This document shows positions 12,337-24,152 of a stretch of 64,000 bases of DNA, piece by piece. Within the stretch, counting starts at the first letter, position 1. Every line of letters begins with the position of its first letter. Under the pieces are notes generated by a model. That model saw only the letters and a list, made by a program, of their open reading frames with translations. It did no database searches and was not told the origin of the DNA. The DNA is taken from NCBI GenBank assembly GCA_022835595.1, contig BQUP01000005.1:1731501-1795500 (forward strand). The letters run 5' to 3'. Both the position numbers and the translations under genes were made by a program. The DNA is from Cystobasidium ongulense (taxonomy: Eukaryota > Basidiomycota > Cystobasidiomycetes > Cystobasidiales > Cystobasidiaceae).

Positions 12337-13328
12337 ATGGTCTACAAACTTCACGGAGTTGGCATGTCGACATGCACTCAACGTGTCCTGATTGCCGCTA
12401 CCGAAGCAGGGTTGGAAGTTCAAGTAGTCCCCGTCGACTTCGCAAAGGGAGAACATAAATCCCCAGAGTTTATGAAACTACAACCTTTTGGTCAGGTGCC
12501 TGTCTTGGAGGATACTGAAGCCGGTATTACCATTCACGAGTGAGTGCAGAGGACTGCAGTCTGACTATGTGTTCATCACTGATAAGCTTATTATTCAATG
12601 TCGTTCCCACCCCCTATCTTCCTTGACCATCCACCACACCATCCAATGTCACTTGTCCACTGTGCTTTCATCCAAAACTACATACATTGAAGGTCCCGAG
12701 CAATTGCAAGATACCTAGCAACCAAAGCAAAGGCATCCAACCTGATCCCACTCGCCAACGATGCAGACTATCTAAAGAAGTTAGCTAAATTCGAAGTCGC
12801 AGCTTCAATTGAATATTCCAATTTCGACCCTCTAGCTGGTCGAATTGCTAAGGAAGCTATCTTCAAGCCAATGTTTGTGAGTTCCTCAATTCAGTTGCAT
12901 GTTCTACTGAATTCTGCTGATTTCATTCGGACATTGGTAAATTTTAATGAGTAGGGAGGTCAGACTGATCAGAGTGTAGTTGACGGATTCGCTACCGAAC
13001 TTAGTGGAAAGCTGGATGGATATGAGAGAATCCTGAGCAAGCAGGCTTACTTGGCTGGTGATGAGCTTACTCTTGCCGACTTGTTCGTAAGTCTTCCCAT
13101 TCGGCTCACCTCCTCCAGAAGCATCTCGCTGGGACTACTACAGTAGCCCTTCCTGACGGCATTAAACATATTGCTGATATCTGTTCATGCCATCCACAGC
13201 ATATCCCCTACGGAAGACTACTCTACGCCGCCAAGAAGGGCGATCTCATCGAATCTCGACCTGCTGTTGCTAAATGGTGGAAGAGCATTGTCTCCCGAGA
13301 CAGTGTCAAGAAGGTGTGCGGAGAGTAG
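12337..13328 (+). CDS. Glutathione S-transferase (phi/theta-like)
   Basis: Cytosolic enzyme conjugating glutathione to electrophiles. Exon 1 (12337-12539) encodes a thioredoxin-fold half: MVYKLHGVGMSTCTQRVLIA, then KLQPFGQVPVLED with the cis-Pro of the glutathione site. Splicing to an exon starting near 12693 restores ESRAIARYLA, the Glu-Ser pair that binds the glutathione gamma-glutamyl group. The helical C-terminal domain follows (GYERILSKQAYLAGDELTLADLFHIPYG) and the protein ends KKVCGE at 13328. Three introns are inferred, the last joining LADLF to HIPYGR. The Ser in the STCTQR segment is the likely catalytic residue of a phi/theta-type enzyme. Length, about 215 residues, is normal. Confidence 0.88.
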
Positions 13329-13994
13329 AGTATGCTTATCGAGTTAGAGATTAATTCGCACTCACAAAGCGATGTTGTTAGGTCGTCTCGTCTATGGAAT
13401 ACGATAGCGGATGTTCCTGAAACACGTACTTGAGAAGTGTCAATCTGTCTCTTTGAAGATGATTGAATCTGCAATGCAATGCAGAAAACAGATGCCTTTG
13501 CATTGAAGTGGACAGTTCATTCGTTTGGTGTCTTCACAGACATGTCATTCGCAAGTTGGGTCGCGTACCTTTCTGTGACACATCTATGAGAATTCATCGA
13601 TCGCTGAACTTCCAACTTGGGAATACAAAAAAGTCTCAGTCTATAAATCACCGGTAAAGGCTATGAGGAAAGAAAAGTAAGCGCGTGAGTGGGCGGTGAG
13701 TGGGTTGTGCGAGTGAGCTGTACGAGTGTAGGGTGTAGCTTGTCATTGTAACAATCAACCAACCCACCCATCCATCCGCCCATCAAGACCTGCTTTACCG
13801 GACAGCCGTGACAGACCCAAGCGTCCGTCGAGATCCTGCGACGTCAGTGAGAAGAAGGAGCAGCTACAATAGCAGCAAGAGCGTTGGTGTCAGCAGGAAT
13901 ACAGACAGCAAGCAGCGTAGTATAGAACCCACAATACCGCATACTCGCCCCGTCTTCGAGACCACCCATCTAGCCTCATCACTGCCACTCCAAG
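13329..13994. other. Intergenic region, nothing recognised
   Basis: Spacer of 666 bases holding the GST 3' end and the leader of the next gene. Around 13680-13740 it has GTGAG/GAGTG-rich low-complexity sequence. No supported gene. Confidence 0.45.
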
Positions 13995-15941
13995 ATGTCG
14001 CCATCCATCTTCCAGATCCTCACGGCGGCAGCTGCATTAGGTGTAGCAACCAGCACAGCACAGTCCATCCAGCAGCCTTCCTCGAACACGACTGTCAGCT
14101 CGCTCTCCGGTCAGGGCTCTATTCCATTCCAGTACTCTGCCTCGGATGCTTCTGCAGTCTCGTCTGTCGATGTCGCACTCGTCCAGGACGGACTGGACTT
14201 TGTCCTCGCCAATGGTCTGCTCGGTGACGGAGGCGAGTATGCTGCCGTGTTCGCACCCATCTCAGGTTTCTGCGGTGACGTTAGTAAGTCGTCTCTACTT
14301 TTATTCTCCTCATGGTGAAAGACGTGCAAGCATAGACTCGTCACGTGCCCGTATACCTACCTATCTTCATGTACACCCAGAGAACTGACATTCGTACTCT
14401 CCAACCTGCTTCTTGCACACGTAAACAGCTGTCCGAGTGACCGAAAACCAAGGCAATTCATCGTCGTCCGATCCTACCTCGCGGCGATTCACAATAACCT
14501 GCGGACCTGTACAGCGAACTCGCTCTTTATCAGCACGTCAAGATGGAGGTAACGGTGGTGGTCCCTCTGGAACGCTTACCACTCCAACTGGTGGAGCTTC
14601 GTATAGTTCTCCAGATGGGAACATCCAGATCACATATCAACCTGTCACTGAAGGCGGACAGACATTCGGTATCGACGCTGCGTTGATATCCGAACTTGGC
14701 AACTATACAGTAAGTCGTTTTTACAGACCATAGCGATTCAGACGCCACTACTTTCAGAATAGAAGCCAGGCGCTAAAAGTCGACCTTTCTTTCATCACAT
14801 ATAGCTCACCAACGGATTATGGAAAACAAATTCATCACAAGATATATCAGGAAATTTTGAGATTCCTTCAGGAGCATGTGGACCTTTCAATTTACAAATC
14901 ACAGAACATCAATTCTATCAAAATGGTGCCATTTCGTTTCAAGCTGCTTCTCCTTCCATAAATATCTCTTGTATTTCTGGAAGTGATGGAAATACCAATG
15001 CTACTGTTCCCACTAATTCCACTAGGACACCTTTACCAACGTCGACTGGAATCAACGCTACTTCTACAGCGAGCAATAGTACTAGTACGTCCATGTCTTC
15101 AGTACCTACTGCAAATGCAACTACTTCTAGTATGATTCTCACCAATTCGTCTACTCCACTTGCTATTTCCACTTCTGTCATTACTACAAACTCGACTACT
15201 GCTGCTTCAACCTCTACCATCTCATCTGGTACCAATTCTACCTCTTCTTCCCTCCTTCAAACTTCCACGAACTCCACTACCTCTACTTCTACTTCTGCCA
15301 CCCCAGTTCCACCAACTTTCATAGGCAACATCACCCTTCCTATCGAAACATCCACAATCACAGAGCCAACGACTATCGTATCTACAGTGACTACCACATT
15401 CACGCAGTCAGGCCAATCAGGAACGCTTACATCAATAGTCACAACTACCGTTTCTCCATCCTCCACTTCAACAACAAGATCAAACAGTACTTCTTCATCG
15501 TCAACTTCTACTTCGTCGTCATCGACGACTTCAAGTTCAGGAGGCGGCGGCGGTGGTGGTATTCGAACGACAACAGTAACAGCAACACCATCCTCAGACC
15601 AAGGTAATGGAATGACAACAGTAACAGTAACACCGACGAACACTCCTTCAAATACACAATCAATGACACCAGAAAGGAGAACATCAACATATACAACTAC
15701 AGAAGTAGTTGTAATTGCACAACAAGGCAGATCTTCAATTACTTCAACAAGATTACAAACTGTTATTCTAGTCTCTCAAACTATAGCTGCTATCGTACAA
15801 CCCTCTTCTTCCTCTCAATCTGGTTCTGCTCCAAATAGTTCACCATCTGGAGCAGCGACAATCGGAATGCAAATCGTACCTTGGTCAATCACTATGATTG
15901 TCTCTTTAGTAACTGTCGCTATCTTTAACAGAGCATTCTAA
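13995..15941 (+). CDS. Secreted Ser/Thr-rich cell-wall protein, probably GPI-anchored
   Basis: The first ATG starts a hydrophobic signal peptide (MSPSIFQILTAAAALGVATSTAQS). A globular part of about 250 residues contains several Cys (GFCGDV, ITCGP, GACGPFNLQI, ISCISG) and many Asn-X-Ser/Thr sites. Introns are inferred near 14284-14428 and 14711-14803. From about 15000 the protein is almost entirely Ser/Thr with scattered Asn and Pro, a mucin-like stalk, and it ends in a hydrophobic segment (MQIVPWSITMIVSLVTVAIF) with only a few residues after it, the pattern of a GPI-attachment signal. The protein is therefore predicted to be displayed on the wall or plasma membrane. No known enzymatic domain was recognised; adhesin or structural wall protein are both possible. 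Confidence 0.78.
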
Positions 15942-16552
15942 ATCAACGGAAGCTCTTTCAAGGAACATCTCCACGAAGCACCTTATTTCCCCCCTTACAT
16001 CTCGCGCAACAGACCACTCGAATGTGCAAGGACACTTGAGTATGAAATCAGCCAGGCCAACAAACAATACCCTACTCTCCGTAGCAACATAATATATGTA
16101 GAAATATCTTCCGCGCTCTACTTAATGTATCCCCTTTAATTGCACATCTCAGATATTCAAGATATTCAAATACTGTAATGTTACACCGTAATAAACTTGC
16201 CTTCTATCCGCATCAGGCCAGCAATAGACCGAGCGCTCTTGGCCCGTTTTGCAATAGCCGAATAACGTTGCAGGGGAGCAATTAGTGACATGTCGCACCG
16301 GCGTTGTGTGACATCAGAATAGAACACGTTGGCTGCATCCACGATCCCTGATATCGCTCGTTGAAGTGAATTACGGTGTCGTGCACTACAAAAACTGCTA
16401 CCTGATTACAAAGACTACACTGCTGAACCAAGGCTGGAACAATTTTGACTACCATTGTCCCTTCTACTGATCTTTGTCAGCCTTATACCAAATGAAAGTA
16501 CTTCAAGCATTACAACTAATATAGCATACTATCTGGGTTGGAATCCCAGATT
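15942..16552. other. Intergenic region between convergent genes
   Basis: Holds the 3' ends of two convergent genes, 611 bases. No gene, RNA or repeat recognised. Confidence 0.45.
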
Positions 16553-19500
16553 TCAAAAGCCTTTCCAACTTTGTCTCTTCTCTTCCTGATTCTCAAATCC
16601 ACCAGAGCCCCTCCTAACCGTATTCAGACTATTATTCCTAGAACTAGCAATGCTCAAAGCAGTAGGATCGCTAGAAGTTCGTTCATGTTTGATTGGTCCT
16701 TTACCAAAAAAGCCACTTGATCTGAAAGATTGTTGACTTGGTGAAGGTGTAAATGTATTGTCTTTTGCAGTGGGAGAAACTAAGTCATGACTTGTAGAGC
16801 TCAATGAGGAATCAAGTCTAGGTAGTGAAAACGAACTGCGACTTCCTCTTTCTGGAGAGGTGGTAGTATCCAAGAACGAATCAACTGTTGTGCGCTTGGA
16901 AGAACTACGCATCGGAAATTCAAAACCTCTCTTGGGTACGGTCGTTTGATCTGCATTATCCCGATCGACCTGCCCTTCTATGTCATCAGCTTGCTTGTCC
17001 TTCCCATCATTATCGGCAGAAGAAGTAAATGTATGGATTGATGTATTTTGAGTACCTTGCGTGTCGATAGTGGCTCTGCTTTGATTGTTGAGATCACCGT
17101 GGAGACTACTGTCACGAGGTCTGCGTGTATTACCAGAGGCTTCTTGATTTGGCGATGTAGAGATAGAAGGACGATGTCGCATCATAGCAGTAGCTTCGTC
17201 TTTCTCATACGCAGGAGTGATCGATGGAGGTGGCTCAGGGAAATCTTCTAGTCTTGATAAGGAAGAAAGTATTGATATATTGGAGACGGAACGTGCATGT
17301 GATCCTCCACTACTCCTATCGCCGCCTTTGGACGTGCTTGGCAATCCAAGCGAGAAGTTACCTTGACTGTCACGTGAGATGCCGCCGGAGCTGCCATCAT
17401 TACGGCGACCGTAAGCATCAATGATCTCTGAAGGTGTGACACTGTAATGTGATGGTGATGTTGCTGCGTATAGAGGCAAATAAGGAGAGGTTGCCTGATC
17501 TGGTGATAGACTGTCATCAATCCTTGCCCCTTGCTCATCTTCGTGTAGATGCTCCACGATTACGCTAGGTCTATTGATCTTATGATTATCAGTCGAAGCG
17601 GGTCCTGTAGCTGCCTGTGTCGGCCTAGAGCCCTCGTCATCATCACTATCATCATCGATAAAACTGCGTGTATCAGACGCAGCTCGAGGTCTGACAGCTA
17701 CTACAGGCTCGAACTCAATGAAGCTCTCCCTATTTGAGCCGAAGGCTTCCTCATTTGACAGTCTTGCGCTTGTAGATTGAGAACCACTTCCGGTAGCGGG
17801 GCTTGTGGAACTCTCTCTACTATGCTGTTGCAGAAATTGTGGTGGGATCCCCGATCTTTGAACATAGATGGGTGACAAATCTGTTCTCCTCATAGTAGCC
17901 AGTGTATCATGATCTTCGCGCTCATCATCATCCGAGCCATCATCGATGAATTGTCCGCGATGTTGTGTGAACGAAGCCGGCTGGCTGATTTCAGCTTGTG
18001 GTGTTCTTGCAGCCGAACTAGCGGTAATATGTGATCGAGCAGAAGCGAATGATTCTTGGTGGGAAAGTGCAGGGGCTTGGAAGGCAGAAGTTGAAGCATT
18101 TGAGGGGCCTCCTCCTCCCGCAGTATAGAATGTATCCACGGTACGAGCTGTCGAGTTGGTAAATTTGCGCGCCATAGGAGGAGGCTGTAGAAGAACCTCT
18201 TTATCATCTTCCTCTTCGTATCCAACAGGAGGCCATATTTGCCTATCACCCCGCAAAAAGTCATCATCGACATTTGCCCAGTCATCATCAGGGGCATAGG
18301 ATCCTGGGGCAGTCCCGCTTGGATGGCCAGCTGTGACCCTAGCAAAGGGGTGAGTGAGGGTTTCTCGTCTACTATCCCGCTTGGATCCATCTTCAAGCAG
18401 TTCCGAGTCGTCGGCCACAACATCAAAGGAATCCAAGACGGAGAAATCGGGGGTAGGGAATCTATCGGAAGGTGTCATCGAGTCCGGTCTCCGTTGATCA
18501 GCTTGCACACCCAAGCCCGCTGGAGAGCCTTCTCGCATATCACGCACAGGTGAAGATGTCGAGCCGAGTCGCGAACCGGAGCCTCCTAGAGAGCGGCTAT
18601 TCGAATCCGACGAAGGCAGTGAAGGCAAAGGCTTCGAAGGAGGTGGTGCTTTGAAAAACTGTCAAACAGAAGGATTAGTACTGTTATTCTCTCAAGCGGC
18701 TGAACGCACGGTCCCAACAGGTGCTACTTACCAAGTTCGTGAAGCTCTCTTCGTTGAGATCCAAAATCCGCGCTGAGCCATTACTGATACTTCTGCTAGC
18801 GCTTTCAGATCCAGCGCTACCGCTAGTGTATTGTGGTCTCTGAACAGTCATAGAGCTTTCAACATCGCGCAAGGGAGTAAGACTATCTCTAGTAGCTCCC
18901 GATTGCCTCGAATCTTCCCTTTGCAGACGCTCAGCAGCATATAAGTCATCAGCACTAGTTGATGCGCTGAGTATTTCACCTTCGTGTGATTCATGCGTAG
19001 TTGAGAAAGCTTGACCGTAAACGACAGGAAACCGTTCTTGGGCTGTAGCTGAAGAGAGCAGATCCGATTGACCTATGATTACTCTGGAAGCTTCATAGTG
19101 TGAATAGTCTTCTACGGGAGGTGACATTGCTCCAGATCTATTGTCGCTAGGATTGAGCCCTTCTTGGGTATCGTATGATGGGTAGTCTACGTAGCCGCCA
19201 TTTTGGGTACTAGATACTGGCATAGTGGAGAGGTCGGCCGGAGGGACTTTGCCGGTAGAATACACGCTGGGTGACAATGCACTTGCAGGTGTTGGAGACC
19301 GTCTCGCAGGAGGGGGTAAAGCGGCAAATAAAGCTTCTTTTCTCTTGTCCGGATCTTCTATAGCTTCGATGGAAGCTCGACTAGGTGCTCTTCGGAGGGA
19401 AGACCCAAGGTCACCACTAGCCCCTACTCCAGACGAATATGGAAGAACTCGTTCCTCATTCCTTCTTTTGTGCTGATCGTGTGACAAAGCGCTGTCACCC

Positions 19501-22151
19501 ATGGATAACGGAGGGACATCTGAGCCATTCACGTCACCGGGCCCGGGCGAGGGCACAGGTGCAGTTCTAGGTGTGCGTATGAACTCGTTGGAGAAGTCTC
19601 TATAAGGCTGCGAAATCATCGCTTTCAATGTACTATTGTCCATTATGGTGTGCCCGTCATCAACTCTGCCGTAGCGATTAGCGTATGGATTATCACGACG
19701 TAGATTAACCAAAGACTGAGATCGTCTTCGTGGTGCTCGTTCTTCTTCTTGACTCGTGAGTAATGCACCACCACCTGATGGGAACGTCAGATGTGGTATC
19801 GTCAATGGACCGTCGGACACGGTCCCTGCATCTCCTTGAGGTGTAGTTTGAGTCTGTTCGTCTACCATTGTACCCTCTTTGCTTCTTTTAGCGTTCGCAT
19901 CACCTGCACTTCTGGCTCTTTGCCTAGCTAGGAATTCAGGTTCGCTCTCATAAGCTAAATCATCTGACCCTCGCATTGTACCGTTACGACTTCCAGCACG
20001 AGAGTTGAGACCACCAGTGGTAGTAGAGTAATTCCTCTGAGTAATAGTGGATCTAGAAATACTTCTTTTTCTTTTACCACCGGGGAATTTAGAATAATCG
20101 AACTCCTCATAAAATGAAGGTGTACGTGCAGTGGAGTTATAACCGCAAATCCAAGTGAAACCTAATGGCTGTGAGGGTAGTCTTGCATCTCTATGACTGA
20201 TCGACTCCGGCAATCTAGCTGAAACTAATTTATTTCTCTTTCTCTTCTCTTCTTGTCTTCTGCCTAATGATGACGAAGCTGTCACAGCTGAGTTTGATCT
20301 CGATGAATTGTATCCTCGTGGTAGCCGACCTCTCTCAGACGAATCACCACCGGCTTGAGTTGGCGAATCCCGCTCAGGAAATTCATAAGCTCGTGATGCA
20401 GCACCTCCAAAGCTCGAAGATCGCTGTCTTGTGCGAGTCTCGCTCGCGGGCGTGCGTGGTCTAGAACCGGGCGAAGGTTGACCATAATGTACAAATCTCG
20501 AAGATATTTTGCCAGAGTGCCCAGTGTTGACAGTATTACTCAACGATCCCTTTCTTGACCGCGACTTGGTGTTATCTCTTGAAGATCCACGTCTTGATAA
20601 ACTTGTGCTTTTATCTGCAGAGTTTGAATTTCGTAAATGAAAGAAATTGGTAAAACCAGCTAGACCACTTGAATGTTGTCTATCGTGTCTTCTACCATGT
20701 CCATCCGATCCTTGCATTGGCTCTTCCTCACGAGGTAGAAATGAATCAACTGAAGAAGATCGATGTCTCATCGCAGGTCTTGCTTGACTTGTACTCGCGC
20801 TTGGCGCTAATCCCAGTCCAGCATTGGCATTCAGTGCTCTGCCATTTGTCAATGCAGGTGAGCCAACAGCAGCAGCAACAACAGGTCTCGGCATAGTGTG
20901 GCCCGAACCCATGTATTGCATGGAGGGACTTGCATGCAGATTAGGCGTGCTATACGTTGATGAAGGAGCGGCGTGCAGCGTTTCTGGCGTGCGGCCTCCT
21001 GAGATGTATAGAGGTTGACCTCCTTGAGTAGGCCGAGATACTAGTGGGGCTAATGCTAGTGATGCCACGTAGGAGTTAGATGGGCGAGGTTCATCTATGG
21101 GCAGCCCAATTCGAGGTGGTTCGCTGCTTGTATAGAAATCGCTAGTAGGTCCAGAGGAGGACGGATGCCCTGGGTGATTCCGCATGAACGGATCAAGCAG
21201 TGGGGTACGGGGTCTTGTAGAGGAGAGGTTGATGGAATCTGGAAATGTGGTGTACCCTCTTATTGAAGGAAGGGTATTATTGCCTATGGTGGCGGTTGCC
21301 GGGGCTGTCACGGGGGCGACTGTATTAGTGGTACTGGCTGAGTTCAATCTACTGGATCCAGTTTTGTTGCCTTTCAGGGTAGGCGTGTCCTGTTGCGTGC
21401 TGGTCGAGCTTGTCTGGCGGTGGGAGAACATGGATGAAGCGAGGTTTGTCGACGCTGTGGACGATGAAGCAGAGTTCTGCCTTGAGCGAGCAGGTGATTC
21501 ACCTGTGTAACGTGGGAAGCAGCAAGGTGTGTCGTTCACGTGCGGCAGCAAGGAGTCGGGTCAGAATGGTAGGGTGGTTATACACCTGATTCAAGGTCAC
21601 CCACCTATACCGCCTGCATGAAACGAAGCAGGCGATGCCGCTCTGGCTGCACTGCTGTTGGCGACGCCAGTCCTTGATCTCGTTCGAGCCATGCTGGCAT
21701 TTTGATAGTCGGTGCTGCTGTCTATGCTGAGGTTGTGTCTGTGGGCGTGAGCAGCCTTGCCTGCGCCGATAGTCGAGGTGGGCACTCTATTCCTACTTTT
21801 GCCTGGAGAGGGCGACGCGTAGATTGGGCCAGAGGGAGAGGCGGGCTCGCCGAATGGATGTATCGCCGACGAGGCAGCTGAGGATGTCCTCGACAGATCA
21901 GTCCCGCCTGCTATTGTATTCTTCGCTACAATGCCGTCGCCTTCGCCAGGATGATGGGCGAGGTGCGACGGGAAAGCCGACTGCGGGAGAAGCGCTCGCA
22001 CGAACTTGTCGAGTGCAGAGGGAGACGCCGGCGTGGATGTCGACGAGGACTGCGTGCGAGCATGACCTCGCTGCTTGCTGTTCCTGCTGGCGTTCAGAGG
22101 TGCCTCGCCTATGCCTCCTGCAGGCGGTCCTCGCACTGCTGGAGAAGCCAT
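16553..22151 (-). CDS. Very long Ser-rich disordered protein, function unknown
   Basis: Not recognised. Three exons on the minus strand: 22151-about 21605, about 21508-18733 and about 18660-16553, joined by good GT-AG introns in frame, give roughly 1,800 residues. The first in-frame ATG (22151, MASPAVRGPPAGG) is preceded by an upstream stop. The protein is rich in Ser, Arg, Pro and Thr with many RxxS and SP/TP sites, and acidic DDDSDDDE clusters in the last third. One better ordered island (LPSQPLGFTWICGYNST, then FYEEFDYSKFPGGKRKRS) lies near the middle. No membrane segment or signal peptide was seen. The composition suggests a heavily phosphorylated scaffold or regulator, which is inference. 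Confidence 0.72.
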
Positions 22152-22604
22152 GGCTGGGGGAGGTCGCTCGCTTCCCGCTCTTCCTGTAGCCTCTACTCCT
22201 GCCTGCAATACATGCTGTCCATGTCCGTTTCACTGTGAGTAACTCGACGTCCTCGAAAGCTTTCCACATCAATAGCAGCCTTTCTGACTGCTTTTCTTTC
22301 CGATCATCACCATTTTTCGACGACGATGACGGACTGTGCGAAAAGCGGGAAGCCAAGTGGCAGCAAACTTCCGTACGCGCAAAGCTGCAGTTCGCGAATA
22401 CACGATACACCCTAACATGTACTATGCACAGCTCTTCACCACACTGACTGGCTTTGTTGTGCTTCAATAGCATTACTAGGTGGCGAAAGCACGTGCCTAC
22501 AAGCAGAGGAGGACAAGACATGCATGCATTTGGCAAAGCACGAATCTCAACAACCTGCTGCTCCATTTAGCAGGGAATGGACCTAGTGGTCGTGAAACAA
22601 GCCC
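22152..22604. promoter_or_regulatory. Upstream region of the Ser-rich gene
   Basis: Spacer of 453 bases between two minus-strand genes; it must contain the promoter of the Ser-rich gene and the terminator of the membrane protein. No specific element was recognised. Confidence 0.35.
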
Positions 22605-23664
22605 TCAGTCGATACTCTCCATCCTTCCCTTCCTACCAGTGCCTGTTCCCTTCCTACCAGTGCCTGCATCGTATTTCAAGACAGGAATGGCCGTCATTCT
22701 CTCACTTTCAAATTCACTTCGCCGGAGGGCTTGTCCCTCAGCCTTGCGCTCCTTCGAGTAGCCTCTTACAGCTACCAAATTGAAACCCCCCACTGCAGTC
22801 GCCATAATCAGTACGAGAACAATCACCAATGCGAAGTGTCTGACGATGCTAAGCTATGGGGATAATGAAAGAGAGATCGCCCACCCCTTACTTGTCAATT
22901 TGAACGTAATCCCTATGAAACAAGACAACCACTCACTTGTGATCTGCATTCCGGAAGATCGTAAAGTGCCCTGCAGATCTGAGGCGTACCTTCGAAAACA
23001 CCCATTCGCTCATTGTAAAGTGACATGGTCACCGTACTGATGACCAGTGACTCAAACGCAATCAACAATATCAACAATGCAGCTGTCTTACGTCGTATGA
23101 AATTCCTCTTTTGTCCCATTATCTTGGACGATGCTCCGATATAGAAGAAAATGACGCGGAAAACTGCGAAAATGAGTAGACTTGAACTTGAAATGCCTAC
23201 TATTGTAGTCTGATGGAGGGAGGAGACGAGAGCTGTACCATCCGTTCCATTGTAAATTGTGTCGAGGATGTTAGCTACGTCCATTGCGACGTTGTCATTG
23301 TTGAGCCGCCTGCAAGAACGGATGCAACAGCAAGCAAAAGCGTTAGAGGCACGATCTTGGTAAGGTTCGCGACAGACAGTACATTGTCAGGCGTACTACT
23401 CAGAACTAGATGCCTACCTGAATAGGTCGATATTCATAGCTAATTGTAGAGTCCCGGCAAGGAGGATTGTCCCAGTCAGAAAGGCCAAGATGAATTGATA
23501 GAAAGGTCTATGACATTGTAAAATGGTTCCAGCAAGGACAGAATGAAAGCGCAACAACGCATCAGCCTGTGAGCATCTTGTTTGTTGCTGAGAGGTTACT
23601 CCACCGACTGTTTGATTATGCTATAGATTGATGGGCTCGGATGTGTGGTGGTACCGGACGGCAT
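22605..23664 (-). CDS. Small multi-pass membrane protein, function unknown
   Basis: Spliced minus-strand gene. Exon 1 from ATG 23664 to 23600, exon 2 23517-23418, exon 3 from about 23307, then two short 3' exons. The joins are in frame: KQSVE to PFYQFILAF and IDLF to RRLNNDNV. The protein has hydrophobic segments FILAFLTGTILLAGTLQLAM, TTIVGISSSSLLIFAVFRVIFFYI, TAALLILLIAFESLVISTV and FALVIVLVLIMATAVGGF, so four or more passes, and ends in a basic tail of about 50 residues containing a duplicated TGRKG unit. Small size and composition resemble fungal orphan membrane proteins. No transporter or receptor signature was recognised. Confidence 0.68.
22625..22666. repeat. Perfect 21-bp tandem duplication
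   Basis: Two identical 21-base units (22625-22645 and 22646-22666) abut each other. They lie in the last coding exon of the membrane protein and duplicate seven residues in its basic tail, keeping the frame. Confidence 0.9.
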
Positions 23665-24152
23665 CGTGTTCTGTAAAGCTTGTCAAAGCTAAGATTTCCG
23701 AGCTGGGCGTTGGACGTTGCTGAAAGAGAGGAGGGAACGTATAAGAAAGAATGACATCTCATGGTCGTCGTTTGGAATGACCATGGCCAGTAAGCGTAGT
23801 CAATAGCGTCAGTACTGACAGTCTGGCACGGACCGACTGTTGCATAATAGCGGTAGTCGCATTAATTTTGTTAGTCAGAACTTGACGGGCTCGACGGGAT
23901 CTTCAAAGCCTGTTGATGACTTTTCTTGACTTGTCTTTGACGTGATCACTTCAGATTGCGCTTTACCGGCAGGTACCGCTCTTCCTATCACACTTACATT
24001 CATTCCGACAGAGGCGATCTTTGCGAAATTATGAGGAGTTATATACATCAACACGAATTCTGGTGACTGCCTGTAAGACTCCCGCATTGTACAGTTGTTG
24101 ATTTCCAGTCGAAACGAAAACGATAGTTCAAGGAGGATAACGGAATCCCTCT
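23665..24152. other. Intergenic region between SMC1 and the membrane protein
   Basis: Spacer of 488 bases. A 70-codon open frame on the minus strand (23875-24087) lies beyond the SMC1 stop and has no family resemblance, so it is not called. Confidence 0.45.

Noticed and set aside
15257-15643. Val/Glu-rich open frame on the minus strand
   Set aside because: Antisense reading of the Ser/Thr-rich stalk; the low-complexity composition explains it.
23875-24087. 70-codon minus-strand frame first taken for the SMC1 C-terminus
   Set aside because: The spliced SMC1 reading already ends in [11 protein letters not shown] with a stop at 24153-24155, as in yeast; the frame lies beyond it.
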